Source of the DNA: Myxococcales bacterium
Lineage (GTDB): Bacteria > Myxococcota_A > Bradymonadia > REDH01
Length of the DNA: 38,330 nt
Direction of reading: 5' to 3'
NCBI GenBank assembly: GCA_947496715.1
Contig: CANMDT010000018.1
Location: 1-38,330 of the forward strand
Positions 1-12,602 of this stretch are shown here, one piece after another. Both the position numbers and the translations under genes were made by a program. Positions within the stretch are counted from its first letter, which is position 1; every line of letters begins with the position of its first letter. The notes under the pieces are model-generated. The model saw nothing but the letters and a program-made list of their open reading frames with translations, had not been told where the DNA came from and made no database searches.

Positions 1-342
1 GCACCTTCTGGCAGCCCGTCGTCGGGGATGCACCGGGTGGCGCAGCCGCCATCCGGTCTACGGACGGAAGAGCGGGAGGCGCTGCTTCGGGCGCTGCAGC
101 CTGTCGTTCTTGAGCAGGTGAAGGGGGCGCTGCCGGCGATTGTCCGCGAGGTTCTTCCCGCGATGCTGCGCGAGGTGCTGGCGACGGTGATGCGGGAGCA
201 GCTTGGCGCGAAGGTGGAGGAGTACTCGAAGCAGCGCGTAGATGAGTTTGTGGAGCGTGATCTACCGCAGGCTGCAGATGCTGCGATCGAGCGTTATCTC
301 AAGCGCATCGGTGAGGATGACGGCGGGAGCGGCGAGTCTTAG
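1..342 (+). CDS. C-terminal part of an unidentified helical protein
   Basis: The reading frame is open from the first base, so the gene most likely begins upstream; an internal ATG at 28 is the first start inside the window. The visible 113 residues have a short Ser/Pro/Gly-rich lead followed by long amphipathic helices rich in Glu, Val, Leu and Arg (repeats of the type REVLPAMLREVL). Such a helical tail resembles the C-termini of some myxobacterial response-regulator-like proteins, but no catalytic or receiver residues are visible, so no function is assigned. The stop at 340-342 lies 41 bases before valS on the same strand, which suggests cotranscription. Confidence 0.6.
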   Translation, partial: APSGSPSSGMHRVAQPPSGLRTEEREALLRALQPVVLEQVKGALPAIVREVLPAMLREVLATVMREQLGAKVEEYSKQRVDEFVERDLPQAADAAIERYLKRIGEDDGGSGES

Positions 343-383
343 TGTCGAGATGCGGTCCGAGCGGTCCGCGAGGGAGATGGTCG

Positions 384-3139
<2,756 letters not shown>

Positions 3140-3143
<4 letters not shown>

Positions 3144-4840
3144 TTTCTGCGCTCCGCCTCGTTGTGGTGATGCCCCTGATCGGGCTCGTGCTGGCAAGTT
3201 GCGGGCAGAAGCAGGGACCCTCGCTGGTGCCGGAGACGGCGGCGGCGGAGGGTTCTGCGCGCTCAGCCGAGTCGAAGGGGTTGGTAGGGCCTGGCGCGTC
3301 GAAGGGCGAGCAGTTGAAGGTGGAGGATGTGGGGCCGCCTGGCGCGACGCTGCTCTTTCTGTCTGGGCTGAAGGGCTACACGGAGCCGTGTGGCTGCACG
3401 ATTGACCTTGTCCTTGGTGGCATCGACCGCATCACCGGGTTTGCGACGACGCTGGCGGCGCAGACGAAGTCGACCGCGGTGGTTGCTGCGGGAGACTTCC
3501 TTTTTGAGCGGGAGAGGCTGGAGGAGGCCGATCGCGAGCAGGAGCTCCGGAAGGCCGACCTGCTGATGGAGGCGGCGACGGTGATGGGGCTGCGGGCGAC
3601 GGCGCTCGGCTCGCGTGACCTGGCCGCGGGCGTGGACTTTTTCTTGGGCAAGATGAAGTCCGCCAAGGTGGAGGTGCTGGCTGCGAATGTGACGCTCGCA
3701 TCCGGCGCACCGGTTGGTCCGCCCTACCTTTTGCTCACCGTTGGCGCCGAGCGGATTGCGCTGATTGGCGTGACGCCGCCGGCTTCGGTTGAGGCCGTTA
3801 CGGAGATCAAGGCCGGGCCGGCGAAGGCCGGGATAGAGGCCTCTCTGCAGGCGTTGAAGCGGCTGCCTGCGGCGGAGGCTCCGACGGCGGTTGCGGTGCT
3901 CTTTTCGGGCGACATCGTTGCCGCGCGGCAGCAGCTCGATGGGCTGGCAGGCGTGGACTTTGTCATCATCGGCAAGGACCCGCGTGAGACCGACGAGAGC
4001 GAGCAGCTTGGCAGCGCGGTGACGCTGGAGGCCTACGATCAGGGTCGCTATCTGGGCCGGCTGAAGCTGGTCGGAAACGGCAGCGGGCCGTGGAAGAATG
4101 CCCGGGTGGGGAGCGAGGCGGAGCGGAAGCGGCTGGACCAGATCATCGCGACGACCGAAGGGCAGTTGGCATCGTTGCCGAAGCCTGCGGCGGGCCAGGC
4201 CGAGCCGCCGATTGTGAAGGCGCTTCGGGGTAAGCTTGATGGCTACGTGGCGGAGCGGAAGAGGCTAGGTGGGGCCGCGCCCGCGTTTGTTGCGACGGAG
4301 CGGAACTACCTCTTCGAGCCAGTCGCCATGAAACCTGGCTACCCTTGCGAACCGAAAGTGAGCGAGGAGATGGTTCTCTACAATGAGGAGCTCAAGGCCA
4401 TCAATCTGAGGAAGGTGGAGGAGATTCCGCCCGTGGCGGAAGGGAGCGCCTCCTATGTGGGCGTGGTCGAGTGCCAGAAGTGCCACACGACGGAGCATGC
4501 CTTCTGGAAGACCACGCAGCACGGTCACGCCATCGATACGCTGCGCGAGCGGAACAAGGAGTTCGATCGGAGCTGCATCGGCTGTCACGTGACGGGCTAC
4601 CGGGAGCCGGGCGGCAGCGTGCTGGGCAATCTCCGTGGCCTCGAAAATGTGCAGTGCGAGCAGTGCCATGGGCCGGGCAGCAACCACATCAAGAACCCGT
4701 CGCTGGTGAATGTGCCGGGTGGCGTGCACCGCGAAGTGACGGAGACGACCTGCCAGACCTGCCACGTCCCGGAGCACTCGCCGAAGTTCGATTTCGATAC
4801 CTACCTACCGCGGGTTTTGGGGCCGGGTCACGGTCGCTGA
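3140..4840 (+). CDS. Lipoprotein with metallophosphatase-like and tetrahaem cytochrome c domains
   Basis: 566 residues with a lipoprotein signal peptide (LVLASC, lipid cysteine 21). Residues about 68-300 follow the layout of the calcineurin/5'-nucleotidase metallophosphatase fold (AAGDF at 117-121, AANV at 181-184). The expected DxH near the start is replaced by a segment ending EPCGC (Cys84, Cys86), and the expected GNHE reads GSRD, so a metal-dependent phosphatase activity is doubtful. The C-terminal part holds four CxxCH haem-binding motifs at residues 445, 479, 506 and 538, in the arrangement of the cytochrome c554-like family. It is probably an envelope-attached electron carrier; its partner is unknown. 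The start overlaps the valS stop. The last 13 bases overlap the convergent parvulin gene. Confidence 0.85.
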
Positions 4841-5910
4841 GCGGCACCGGGAGCGATGCTCTGGCTGCGCTCTTTGACCTGATCGACCGCGGAGCGGGAG
4901 ACGGCGCGGATGTTCTCCGGATAGGGAACAACGGACTGTTCGACAGCGAGCCGGTCCAGTTCGGCTTTGAGCGAGCCCTGGCGGGCCTGGAGTGCGAGGA
5001 AGCGGGCGACACGGGCGCGGCGCTCTGCTGGGGGCGGCGCAACCTCGGGGTACCGCTCCTCTACGACGATGAGATGGAGGCCGAACTCGGTCTCGACGGG
5101 TCCGAGGAGTTCGCCGACTTTGGCGTTGAAGCAGGCGTCTGCAAAGGGGTCGACGACGCGGGCCACGGCGCCCTGCCAGCGGGGGCGCCCTGAGAAGCGG
5201 CGCGGGAAGACCATGCCTTCGTCTTTGTGCAGTTCGATGCCCTGCTCCTTGGCTGCCTCGAGGTGACGCTTGAAGGCGTTGCGGAGGTCGAGCGCGGTGG
5301 CGGGGTGGTCGAGTTTGCGGAGGTCAGCGAGGATGTCTTCGGCGAGTTTGCGGCGTGCGGCGCTCGCAGCGGAGGTATCTGCCGGCGGGACTGCAGCGGC
5401 CGGCGCATTGGCCGGCGGCGCGGGCGGGGCCATGACGAGGAGGTGGGTTGCGCGGATACGTTCGGGCAGTCCGTAGAAGACGGAGTAGGCGGGGTCGTTG
5501 AGCGCCTCGTCGATCTTGGCGTCGCTGACGGCGATAGCCTTGTCGTTGCTGTCGAGGTGAAGGCGGAGATAGGCGAGCGCCCTACCCCGCAGTTCGGCGT
5601 CGAGCTTGACGGTCTTCAGTCCGGCGGCGCCTGCTTCGTCTGCGGCGGTCGAGGCGCGGTGGAGGTCGACGAGGTCGTCGACGGCCTGGGCGGTGGTGAG
5701 CGCAGGGAAGAGGTCGAGGTAGGCTGCGACCTCTGCTGCGGTGATGGTCTCGGTGCCGACGGTGGCGACGACAAGGTCGGCGTCGACACCACTTCCGAAC
5801 TGACTGGCGACGAGCGCGCTGGCGCTAGCGGCCTGCACGGCGGGGTCTCCCTCCATCGGCTGCTGGCAGCCCGCGAGGAGTGCGGCGAGCGTGAGGGCGC
5901 GCAGCCTCAT
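4828..5910 (-). CDS. Parvulin-type peptidyl-prolyl isomerase lipoprotein (SurA/PrsA-like)
   Basis: 360 residues; signal peptide with lipobox LLAGC (Cys15), so probably membrane-anchored on the periplasmic side. Residues about 25-140 form a helical SurA-N-like region. The parvulin-like domain runs from about 147 to 290: it opens with IRATHLLV, and closes with VGELLGPVETEFGLHLIVV, the classic pattern in which Gly-Pro and the final G-x-H-x-I strand are conserved. An Ala/Pro-rich insert interrupts it after the first strand. Role inferred: folding of exported or outer-membrane proteins. The start codon overlaps the stop of the upstream PDZ lipoprotein gene (5907-5910), so the two are probably translationally coupled. 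Confidence 0.85.
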   Translation of the reverse strand: MRLRALTLAALLAGCQQPMEGDPAVQAASASALVASQFGSGVDADLVVATVGTETITAAEVAAYLDLFPALTTAQAVDDLVDLHRASTAADEAGAAGLKTVKLDAELRGRALAYLRLHLDSNDKAIAVSDAKIDEALNDPAYSVFYGLPERIRATHLLVMAPPAPPANAPAAAVPPADTSAASAARRKLAEDILADLRKLDHPATALDLRNAFKRHLEAAKEQGIELHKDEGMVFPRRFSGRPRWQGAVARVVDPFADACFNAKVGELLGPVETEFGLHLIVVEERYPEVAPPPAERRARVARFLALQARQGSLKAELDRLAVEQSVVPYPENIRAVSRSAVDQVKERSQSIAPGAAQRP

Positions 5911-6503
5911 GGTGCTGCTACAGGCGAGGGGTCGATGACCCAGCGCTTGGTGATAGACTCGGAGCCGCGGAGCAGGTTGACCTCGATGGCTGTGAGCGTG
6001 GGGAGGGAGCTCCAGGTCTTCATGAACTCATCGGGGGTGAGGAGCGACGCACCGTTGACGGCGGTGATGATGTCGCCGGGCAGGAGCTGCGCGCGCCGAA
6101 GAAAGGCGGCGTCGGGCGCGAGCGAGACGATGCGATGACCAAGCAGTTTGCCGTTGAGGCGGGCGGGCTCGGACTCGAGGGCACGGAGGAGAATGTGCGG
6201 CCCGGCCTTGTGAAAGCGGGCGATGACCTCTGCTGCGATGTGTCCCGCGGGGAGGAGATCGTCGAAGGGATCGGCGGGCGACGCTATGACCGGCGCGACC
6301 GGGGCGACGGGCGATATCGGAGTCGGTTGCGGCGTGCGGGGCTTAGCCTTGGCGCGTGCGAGGAGCTCTTCGAGGTCTGCGCGGGACTGTTCGCGCTGCT
6401 CGTCTTCGGTGCGACGTTCGGCGTCGAGCCTTGCGACCTGACGAGAGGAGGCCGGCGCGGCGCAGTTCGCGAGGAGCAGGAGCGAGAGGAGAGCGAGGCG
6501 CAT
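5907..6503 (-). CDS. Small exported PDZ-domain protein (GspC-like C-terminus)
   Basis: 198 residues. The hydrophobic N-terminus ends LLLANC; Asn before the cysteine is an unusual lipobox, so lipidation is likely but not certain. A charged helical stretch (about 25-55) and a Pro/Val-rich linker (about 58-80) precede a C-terminal domain (about 100-190) with LLPGDIITAVNGASL and VNLLRGSESITKRW, the pattern of a PDZ domain as in the C-terminus of type II secretion protein GspC. No other secretion-system gene is present in the window. It is the first gene of a two-gene unit with the parvulin lipoprotein, which suggests a role in envelope protein quality control; that is inference. Confidence 0.7.
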   Translation of the reverse strand: MRLALLSLLLLANCAAPASSRQVARLDAERRTEDEQREQSRADLEELLARAKAKPRTPQPTPISPVAPVAPVIASPADPFDDLLPAGHIAAEVIARFHKAGPHILLRALESEPARLNGKLLGHRIVSLAPDAAFLRRAQLLPGDIITAVNGASLLTPDEFMKTWSSLPTLTAIEVNLLRGSESITKRWVIDPSPVAAP

Positions 6504-6598
6504 GCATACCGCGGTGGCAGTCGGAGAGAGACCGTGCGTCGAGGATAGATTGCGGCTGCGGGAGCGTCAATTGAAGGGGATGTTGGAGGCTCTGCCGA

Positions 6599-6626
6599 TT
6601 GAACTCGCGACCATGCGTGCTAGACG
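6599..6626 (+). promoter_or_regulatory. Possible weak promoter for leuS
   Basis: TTGAAC (6599-6604) is followed after 16 bases by TAGACG (6621-6626). The -35 half is good and the -10 half poor (3 of 6). It lies in the 171-base intergenic gap that must hold the leuS promoter, because the gene to the left is divergent. Confidence 0.25.
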
Positions 6627-6674
6627 CTGCGCACCTTGAGATGTGTAGCGTTCTTGAAAGCGTGGAGCAGGCAG

Positions 6675-9197
6675 ATGGCTGAGTACCGTCCCGAAGAGAT
6701 TGAACCGAAGTGGCAGGCCTTCTGGGAGGCGGACAAGACCTTCAAGACGCCCGAGGACTACTCCAAGCCGAAGTACTACGTGCTGGACATGTTCCCCTAC
6801 CCGTCGGGCGCGGGACTTCATGTGGGCCACCCTGAGGGCTACACGGCGACGGACATCCTCTCGCGCTACAAGCGGATGAAGGGGTTCAATGTGCTGCATC
6901 CGATGGGTTGGGATGCGTTCGGGCTGCCGGCGGAGCGTGCCGCGATGCGCGAAGGGCGGCATCCGTCGGACATCACGCAGGAGTACATCGCGAATTTCCG
7001 CCGTCAGATCAAGCGTTTGGGATTGGCGTATGACTGGGACCGGGAGATCGATACGACCGACCCGAAGTACTACAAGTGGACGCAGTGGATTCTGCTGAAG
7101 CTGTATGAGCGGGGGCTCGCCTACGAGGCGGATGTGCCGGTGAACTGGTGTCCTGCGCAGGGGACCGTTCTGGCAAACGAAGAGGTAGAGGACGGCAAAT
7201 ACAAGGAGACGGGCGACCCGGTGTTCCGGCGGAACATGCGGCAGTGGCTCTTGAAGATCACCGTCTATGCGGAGCGGCTGCTGACCGAGCTCGACGATGT
7301 CGATTGGCCGGAGTCGATCAAGGCGATGCAGCGGAACTGGATTGGCCGTTCGGAGGGTGCAGAGCTGAACTTCGCGGTCGAAGGTCACGAAGAGGCGCAG
7401 GTGCGGGTCTTCACGACCCGTCCCGATACGCTCTTTGGAGCGACCTACATGGTGCTTGCGCCGGAGCACCCGCTGGTCTCCCGCATCGTCACAGAGACGG
7501 AGCGGGCGACTGTGGAGGCCTATGTGCTCGCCACCTCGCGGAAGTCGGAGTTCGACCGGAGCGAGAAGGCGAAGCAGAAGTCGGGCGTCTTCACGGGGGC
7601 CTATGCGACGAACCCCGTGAACGGTGCGCGGCTGCCGATCTGGATCGCAGACTATGTGCTGGCGAGCTACGGCACGGGCGCGATCATGGCGGTACCGGGC
7701 CACGACGAGCGGGACTGGGAGTTTGCCCGTCAGTTCTCGCTTCCGATTGTCGAGGTCATCTCGGGTGGCGATGTGACGGCGGCGGCCTACGCCGGTGACG
7801 GCCAGCTTGTGAACTCTGGCTTCCTCGATGGGCTCGCAGTGGAGGCGGCCAAGCAGCAGATGCTCGGCTGGCTCGAGGAGCGGGGCATCGGCGAGCGTCG
7901 GGTGAACTACAAGCTGCGAGATTGGCTCTTCAGCCGGCAGCGGTACTGGGGCGAGCCCTTCCCGCTCATCCACACGAGCGACGGGAAGGTGAAGGCGCTG
8001 CCACTCGACCTGCTCCCGCTCACCCTGCCCCATGTGGATGCCTACCGACCCACAGAAGATGGGGAGCCGCCCTTGGCGCGTGCCAAGGAGTGGCTGCATA
8101 CGACCGACCCCGAAACGGGGCTCGATGCGGTGCGCGAGACCAACACGATGCCGCAGTGGGCTGGTTCCTGCTGGTACTACCTGCGCTACATCGACCCGCA
8201 CAACGAGACGGCCTTTGTGGACCCCGAGAAGGAGCGGTACTGGATGCCGGTCGACCTCTACGTGGGCGGCGCGGAGCATGCGGTGCTTCACCTGCTCTAC
8301 GCTCGGTTCTGGCACAAGGTGCTCTACGATTGCGGGCTGGTGTCGACGCGGGAGCCCTTCAAGCGGCTGTTCAACCAGGGGATGATTCTGGCCTTCTCCT
8401 ACAAGGATGAGGCGGGGCGGTACCTCTACCCCGAGCAGACGGAGCTGCGCGACGGCAAGCCCTTCTCGAAGGCCGATGGCGCGCCCCTGCAGATGCAGGT
8501 CGAGAAGATGTCGAAGTCGCGGTACAATGTGGTCAATCCAGACGACGTCGTGGCGGAGTTCGGAGCCGACACGCTGCGGCTCTACGAGATGTACATGGGG
8601 CCGCTCGAGGCGACGAAGCCGTGGCAGACCGACGGAGCGCGCGGCATGTACCGCTTCTTGGGCCGCGCCTATCGTTTGGTGACGGACGAGGAGGGCGGGC
8701 TGTCGCCGAAGGTGGTCGACGGAGCCGCGTCGGCGGCCGAGACGAAGCTGCTGCACGCGACCATCAAGAAGGTGGGCGAAGACATCGAAGGGATGCGGTT
8801 CAACACGGCCGTTGCTGCGATGATTGAGCTGGTGAATGCGCTGTCGAAGCAGGAGAGCATCGCGCGTTCGACGGCAGAGCAGTTCGCGCTGCTTCTCTCG
8901 CCCTTCGCGCCTCACCTGGGCGAGGAGATCTGGGCATTGCTAGGCCATGGTCCTACGCTGGCCTACGCGCCTTGGCCGACCTACGACCCGAGCGTATTGG
9001 TGGAGTCTTCCGTTGAGATTGCCGTGCAGGTGAACGGCAAACTTCGCGGCACGATTGAGGCCGCGGTGGGGGCTGCAGAGGCTGAGGTCATCGCGCTGGC
9101 GAAGGCGAACGAGCGGGTGATTCCCTTCCTCGACGGCAAGCAGGTGGTGAAGGAGATCTACATCGTCGGAAAGATCGTAAATCTGATTGTGCGGTAG
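6675..9197 (+). CDS. leuS: Leucine--tRNA ligase (LeuRS)
   Basis: Class I synthetase charging tRNA-Leu; 840 residues, a normal bacterial length. HIGH motif HVGH (49-52), [10 protein letters not shown] after it, and KMSKS at 611-615 followed by RYNVVNPDD, the bacterial LeuRS form. The editing (CP1) domain has the threonine-rich TTRPDTLFG and the aspartate-bearing [10 protein letters not shown]. The leucine-specific segment [16 protein letters not shown] is also present. The start is set at 6675 because GGAG lies 7 bases upstream and homology begins with [13 protein letters not shown]; an in-frame start at 6636 would add 13 unconserved residues. The gene stands alone, with gaps of about 170 and 155 bases on either side. 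Confidence 0.97.
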   Translation: MAEYRPEEIEPKWQAFWEADKTFKTPEDYSKPKYYVLDMFPYPSGAGLHVGHPEGYTATDILSRYKRMKGFNVLHPMGWDAFGLPAERAAMREGRHPSDITQEYIANFRRQIKRLGLAYDWDREIDTTDPKYYKWTQWILLKLYERGLAYEADVPVNWCPAQGTVLANEEVEDGKYKETGDPVFRRNMRQWLLKITVYAERLLTELDDVDWPESIKAMQRNWIGRSEGAELNFAVEGHEEAQVRVFTTRPDTLFGATYMVLAPEHPLVSRIVTETERATVEAYVLATSRKSEFDRSEKAKQKSGVFTGAYATNPVNGARLPIWIADYVLASYGTGAIMAVPGHDERDWEFARQFSLPIVEVISGGDVTAAAYAGDGQLVNSGFLDGLAVEAAKQQMLGWLEERGIGERRVNYKLRDWLFSRQRYWGEPFPLIHTSDGKVKALPLDLLPLTLPHVDAYRPTEDGEPPLARAKEWLHTTDPETGLDAVRETNTMPQWAGSCWYYLRYIDPHNETAFVDPEKERYWMPVDLYVGGAEHAVLHLLYARFWHKVLYDCGLVSTREPFKRLFNQGMILAFSYKDEAGRYLYPEQTELRDGKPFSKADGAPLQMQVEKMSKSRYNVVNPDDVVAEFGADTLRLYEMYMGPLEATKPWQTDGARGMYRFLGRAYRLVTDEEGGLSPKVVDGAASAAETKLLHATIKKVGEDIEGMRFNTAVAAMIELVNALSKQESIARSTAEQFALLLSPFAPHLGEEIWALLGHGPTLAYAPWPTYDPSVLVESSVEIAVQVNGKLRGTIEAAVGAAEAEVIALAKANERVIPFLDGKQVVKEIYIVGKIVNLIVR

Positions 9198-9251
9198 GCT
9201 GGCGTTCGTGGCGCGGTGCGTTGTCTAAAGCCGGATAGGTCGAGGTGCGCG

Positions 9252-9274
9252 CTGCTTCCCAAAGCTGGGAGCAG
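9252..9274 (+). terminator. Strong hairpin after leuS, possible intrinsic terminator
   Basis: CTGCT(T)CCCA pairs with TGGGAGCAG: nine base pairs, one bulged T at 9257 and an AAGC tetraloop (9262-9265). No T-run follows, so it is an atypical terminator. It could equally be a 5' leader structure of the E1 dehydrogenase mRNA that starts about 80 bases downstream. Confidence 0.35.
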
Positions 9275-9352
9275 TAGATAGACGGCGGCGCAACGAAGAG
9301 ACGGGTTCGAGCAGATGGCAGAGGCCGGCTCGGGCCGAGGAGCGAGGTCGAG

Positions 9353-11515
9353 ATGGCTGTCACGAAGAACGCGAAGAGGCAGGATACGACGGCGGGCAAC
9401 AGCACTGGGTTTGCGGCGGAGGCTGCGAAGCTGGGGCTGTCGGCGCAGACGGTGGTCGGGATGTACCGGACGATGTACACCTCGCGGCGGCTGGACGATC
9501 GCGAGATCGCGATGAAGCGGCAGAACCAGATCTACTTCCAGATCTCGGGCGCCGGTCATGAGGTGCCGCTCGTCTGCGCGGGTCACCTCCTGCGTCCGAG
9601 CTACGACTACTTCTTCCCTTACTACCGAGACCGGGCGCTGATGCTTGCGCTCGGCATGACGCCCGAAGAGGTGCTCTATCAGGCGGTTGGTGCCGAGGCG
9701 GATCCGAACTCGGGTGGTCGTCAGATGCCCTGCCACTGGGGTCACCGTCCGCTACATGTTGTGACGAAGAGTTCGTGCACGGGCACGCAGTTCCTGCACG
9801 CCGTAGGCGCGGCGCAGGTAGGTTCGATTGTGGAGGCGGTCGCGGCGCTTTCGGACGGCTCCATCCCCTCGCATTCGGACGAGGTGATGTATGTGTCGTC
9901 GGGTGACGGCACGACGAGCCAGGGCGAGTTCTGGGAGTCGCTGAACAGCGCCTGCATGCTCAAGCTGCCCGTGCTCTACATGATTGAGGACAACGGGTAT
10001 GCCATCAGCGTTCCTGTTGAGGCTCAGACGGCCGGCGGCTCGATCAGCGCGCTGGTTGCCAGCTTCCCGGACCTCTACATCGAGGAGGTGGACGGTTGCG
10101 ATCTGCTTGCTTCGTATGCGGCGGTGGAGCGGGCCGTGAACTATGTGCGGGAGCGCAAGGGTCCCGCGATGGTGCATGCGCATGTCATCCGGCCCTACTC
10201 GCACTCGCTGTCGGACAGCGAGGAGCTCTACCGACCCGCAGAGGAGCTTGCGGCCGACCTGCTTCGCGACCCGATTGTGACGGTGGCGAAGAAGCTGGTG
10301 GAGAGCGGGATACTGACGGAGGCGGAGCTTGCGACGCTGAAGTCGGAGGTGGATGCGAAGGTGCTTGCGGCGGCCGACACGGCGATGGCGGCAGCGCGCC
10401 CCGGGACCGATACGGTGCTGCACCACATGTACTCGCCGACGGTCGACCCGACGAGCGAGGCCTTTGCGACGGAGCCGCAGTTCTCGGGCATCGAAGGGAC
10501 GATGGTTGATTCCATCAACAACTGTCTTCAATCGGAGATGGCACGGGACCCGAGGATTGTGGTGTTCGGCGAGGATGTGGCTGATGTGAGCCGCGTGGCG
10601 AATGTTGGCAAGGTGAAGGGCAAGGGCGGCGTCTTCAAGGCGACGCATGGCCTGCAGACGCGGCATGGCGGAGACCGGGTCTTCAACAGCCCGCTGGCGG
10701 AGGCGAACATCATCGGCCGGGCCATCGGCATGGCTGCGCGTGGGCTCAAGCCGGTCGTCGAGATTCAGTTCTTCGACTACATCTGGCCCGCCTACATGCA
10801 GCTTCGGAATGAGCTTTCGAACTTCCGGTGGCGGTCGAATGGCACATGGAGCGCGCCCGTCGTGGTGCGCGTTCCGATCGGCGGATACCTCAAGGGCGGC
10901 GCGCCCTATCACAGCCAGTCGGGCGAGGTGCTCTTCACCCACATTCCGGGCCTCCGGGTGGTGATGCCGAGCAATGCGCAGGATGCTGCTGGGCTGTTGC
11001 GGACGGCGATTCGGTGCGACGATCCGGTGATGTTCCTGGAGCCGAAGCACCTCTACCGGCAGACCTACAACAAGTCGCAGGACCCGGGCGACGACTACAT
11101 GATCCCGTTCGGCAAGGCGCGGACGGTTCGTAGCGGCAGCGATCTCACGGTCATCACCTACGGCTGCCTCGTGCAGCGGGCCTACAAGGCGGCGCAGGAC
11201 CTTGCAGAGAGCGAGGGCATCGAGGTGGAGGTCATCGACCTTCGCTCGCTGGCGCCCTACGACTGGGAGGCCATCCGCGAGTCTGTGATGCGGACAAACA
11301 AGGTGATTGTGGCGCATGAGGACCACATGTCGTTCGGCTACGGCGCGGAGATTGCGGCGCGGATTTCGGACGAGCTGTTCGAGTACCTCGACGGACCGGT
11401 GCGACGGGTTGCGGGCATGGACACTTTTGTGGCCTACGAGCCGAGCCTGGAAGATGTGATTCTGCCGCAGACCGATGACTTGGCGCGGGCGATGCGTGAG
11501 CTGCACGCCTACTGA
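9353..11515 (+). CDS. 2-oxoacid dehydrogenase E1, fused alpha and beta subunits
   Basis: 720 residues. Thiamine-diphosphate-dependent decarboxylase component of a 2-oxoacid dehydrogenase complex. The N-terminal half matches E1 alpha: TPP-binding [11 protein letters not shown] (GDG at 184-186) with the closing EDNGYAIS (212-219). The C-terminal half, from about residue 380, matches E1 beta: [17 protein letters not shown] and the C-terminal [14 protein letters not shown]. Sequence style is closest to branched-chain (2-oxoisovalerate) E1, but pyruvate or acetoin cannot be excluded. Alpha and beta are usually separate genes in branched-chain complexes; the fusion is a known variant. No E2 or E3 gene is in the window, so the complex is encoded in pieces. 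A GAGG sits 5 bases before the ATG. Confidence 0.9.
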   Translation: MAVTKNAKRQDTTAGNSTGFAAEAAKLGLSAQTVVGMYRTMYTSRRLDDREIAMKRQNQIYFQISGAGHEVPLVCAGHLLRPSYDYFFPYYRDRALMLALGMTPEEVLYQAVGAEADPNSGGRQMPCHWGHRPLHVVTKSSCTGTQFLHAVGAAQVGSIVEAVAALSDGSIPSHSDEVMYVSSGDGTTSQGEFWESLNSACMLKLPVLYMIEDNGYAISVPVEAQTAGGSISALVASFPDLYIEEVDGCDLLASYAAVERAVNYVRERKGPAMVHAHVIRPYSHSLSDSEELYRPAEELAADLLRDPIVTVAKKLVESGILTEAELATLKSEVDAKVLAAADTAMAAARPGTDTVLHHMYSPTVDPTSEAFATEPQFSGIEGTMVDSINNCLQSEMARDPRIVVFGEDVADVSRVANVGKVKGKGGVFKATHGLQTRHGGDRVFNSPLAEANIIGRAIGMAARGLKPVVEIQFFDYIWPAYMQLRNELSNFRWRSNGTWSAPVVVRVPIGGYLKGGAPYHSQSGEVLFTHIPGLRVVMPSNAQDAAGLLRTAIRCDDPVMFLEPKHLYRQTYNKSQDPGDDYMIPFGKARTVRSGSDLTVITYGCLVQRAYKAAQDLAESEGIEVEVIDLRSLAPYDWEAIRESVMRTNKVIVAHEDHMSFGYGAEIAARISDELFEYLDGPVRRVAGMDTFVAYEPSLEDVILPQTDDLARAMRELHAY

Positions 11516-11540
11516 GGCGGCGGGACAAGGGGCTACAACG

Positions 11541-12509
11541 ATGAGCGAACTTACGTTTCGAGCGGTTGTGCTGGCTGCGGGTCTGGGCACGCGGATGCGT
11601 TCTTCGCTTCCGAAGGTGATGCACAAGGTACGCGGCCTTCCGATGGTGACCTACCCTGTCGCTCATGCGCTTGCGCTGGGTGCGGAAGAGGTCGCTGTGG
11701 TGGTGGGCCACGGACGAGAGTTGGTGGAGGGTTGGCTTGCGGAGCGGTTTGCCGGCAAGCGGGTCTCGACCCATGTGCAGCACAACATGGTGGGCACGGC
11801 CGACGCGGTGAAGAGCGCGCAGGCAGCCTTTGAGGGTTACGCCGGCGCGGTGATGATTCTCTACGGCGACGTGCCCAATGTGGCCGCCGAGGACATCGAG
11901 GCACTCGTAGCACTGCACCAGACTTCGGGTGGGATGCTGAGCTTCCTGACGGCGCATGCAGAGGGCCCGACCGACTACGGTCGCATCGTGCGCGATGCCG
12001 AAGGGCGGGCACGGGCGATTGTGGAGCACAAGGATTGCACGGCGGAGCAGCGGCTCATCACCGAGGTGAACATCGGCATCTACCTGGTGGATGCTGGCTT
12101 CCTGGTGGAGGGGCTGTCGCGGCTCGACGCGAGCAACGCGCAGGGTGAGTTCTATCTGACCGACCTGGTGTCGCTGGCCTACGACCGCGGCTCGCCCCCA
12201 GCCGTGGTGGTGTCGGACGACATCGAGGCGCTGCATGGCGTGAACAACCGAGAGCAGCTGTCCCGCGCAGAGCGTTATGCACAGCAGCATGCGAACCGTG
12301 CGCTGATGCTGGCTGGGGTGACGCTGCTGGACCCTGCGACGACCTACATCGAGCACGACTGCGTGGTAGAGCAAGACGCCGTGCTCGAGCCGTTTGTGGC
12401 GCTGCTCGGCAGCACACGGGTGGGGAGCGGAGCGCGGGTAGAGAGTTTCTGCCGGCTTGAGAACGCGACGGTGGCGGCGGGTAGCCGCGCAGTGGCGGGA
12501 AGTCGCTGA
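11541..12509 (+). CDS. glmU: GlmU-like UDP-GlcNAc pyrophosphorylase domain, lacking the acetyltransferase domain
   Basis: 322 residues, against about 450 for bifunctional GlmU. The uridylyltransferase domain is complete: LAAGLGTRM with LPK (11-25), HNMVGTADAV, YGDVPN, EHKDCT, and the NNREQLSRAE hinge. Only two or three left-handed beta-helix coils follow (ending near residue 322); the long coils carrying the acetyl-CoA and acetyl-acceptor residues of GlmU are absent. Known activity of the retained domain: UTP plus GlcNAc-1-P to UDP-GlcNAc. The glucosamine-1-phosphate acetylation step must come from elsewhere. The start at 11541 has AAGGGG 8 bases upstream; longer in-frame starts run into the E1 gene. 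glmS follows after 93 bases. Confidence 0.85.
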   Translation: MSELTFRAVVLAAGLGTRMRSSLPKVMHKVRGLPMVTYPVAHALALGAEEVAVVVGHGRELVEGWLAERFAGKRVSTHVQHNMVGTADAVKSAQAAFEGYAGAVMILYGDVPNVAAEDIEALVALHQTSGGMLSFLTAHAEGPTDYGRIVRDAEGRARAIVEHKDCTAEQRLITEVNIGIYLVDAGFLVEGLSRLDASNAQGEFYLTDLVSLAYDRGSPPAVVVSDDIEALHGVNNREQLSRAERYAQQHANRALMLAGVTLLDPATTYIEHDCVVEQDAVLEPFVALLGSTRVGSGARVESFCRLENATVAAGSRAVAGSR

Positions 12510-12537
12510 TCTCGTAGCCGCAAGCGACGGTTCGTTG

Positions 12538-12567
12538 TTGGAAGAGGGACGCAGGTGTTGCTAGGAT
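12538..12567 (+). promoter_or_regulatory. Possible sigma-70-type promoter for glmS
   Basis: TTGGAA (12538-12543), 18-base spacer, TAGGAT (12562-12567), each matching 4 of 6 consensus bases. It would start transcription about 30 bases before the glmS ATG. There is too little space for a glmS ribozyme, and none was recognised. Confidence 0.35.
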
Positions 12568-12602
12568 GCCGAGCCTGTTCGTTCTATCGCTGAGGTCGCG
12601 TC

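Noticed and set aside
4580-4596. CACGTG core as a possible parS site
   Set aside because: Flanks do not match the parS palindrome, and it lies in a CxxCH-coding stretch that explains it.
6567-8915. Long antisense open frame opposite leuS
   Set aside because: Same cause; the composition is that of an antisense shadow and the opposite strand is a clear leuS.
9301-9315. GGTTCGA, like a tRNA T-arm
   Set aside because: No acceptor, D or anticodon stems fit around it.
12510-12602. glmS ribozyme before glmS
   Set aside because: The gap is too short and no ribozyme core was recognised.
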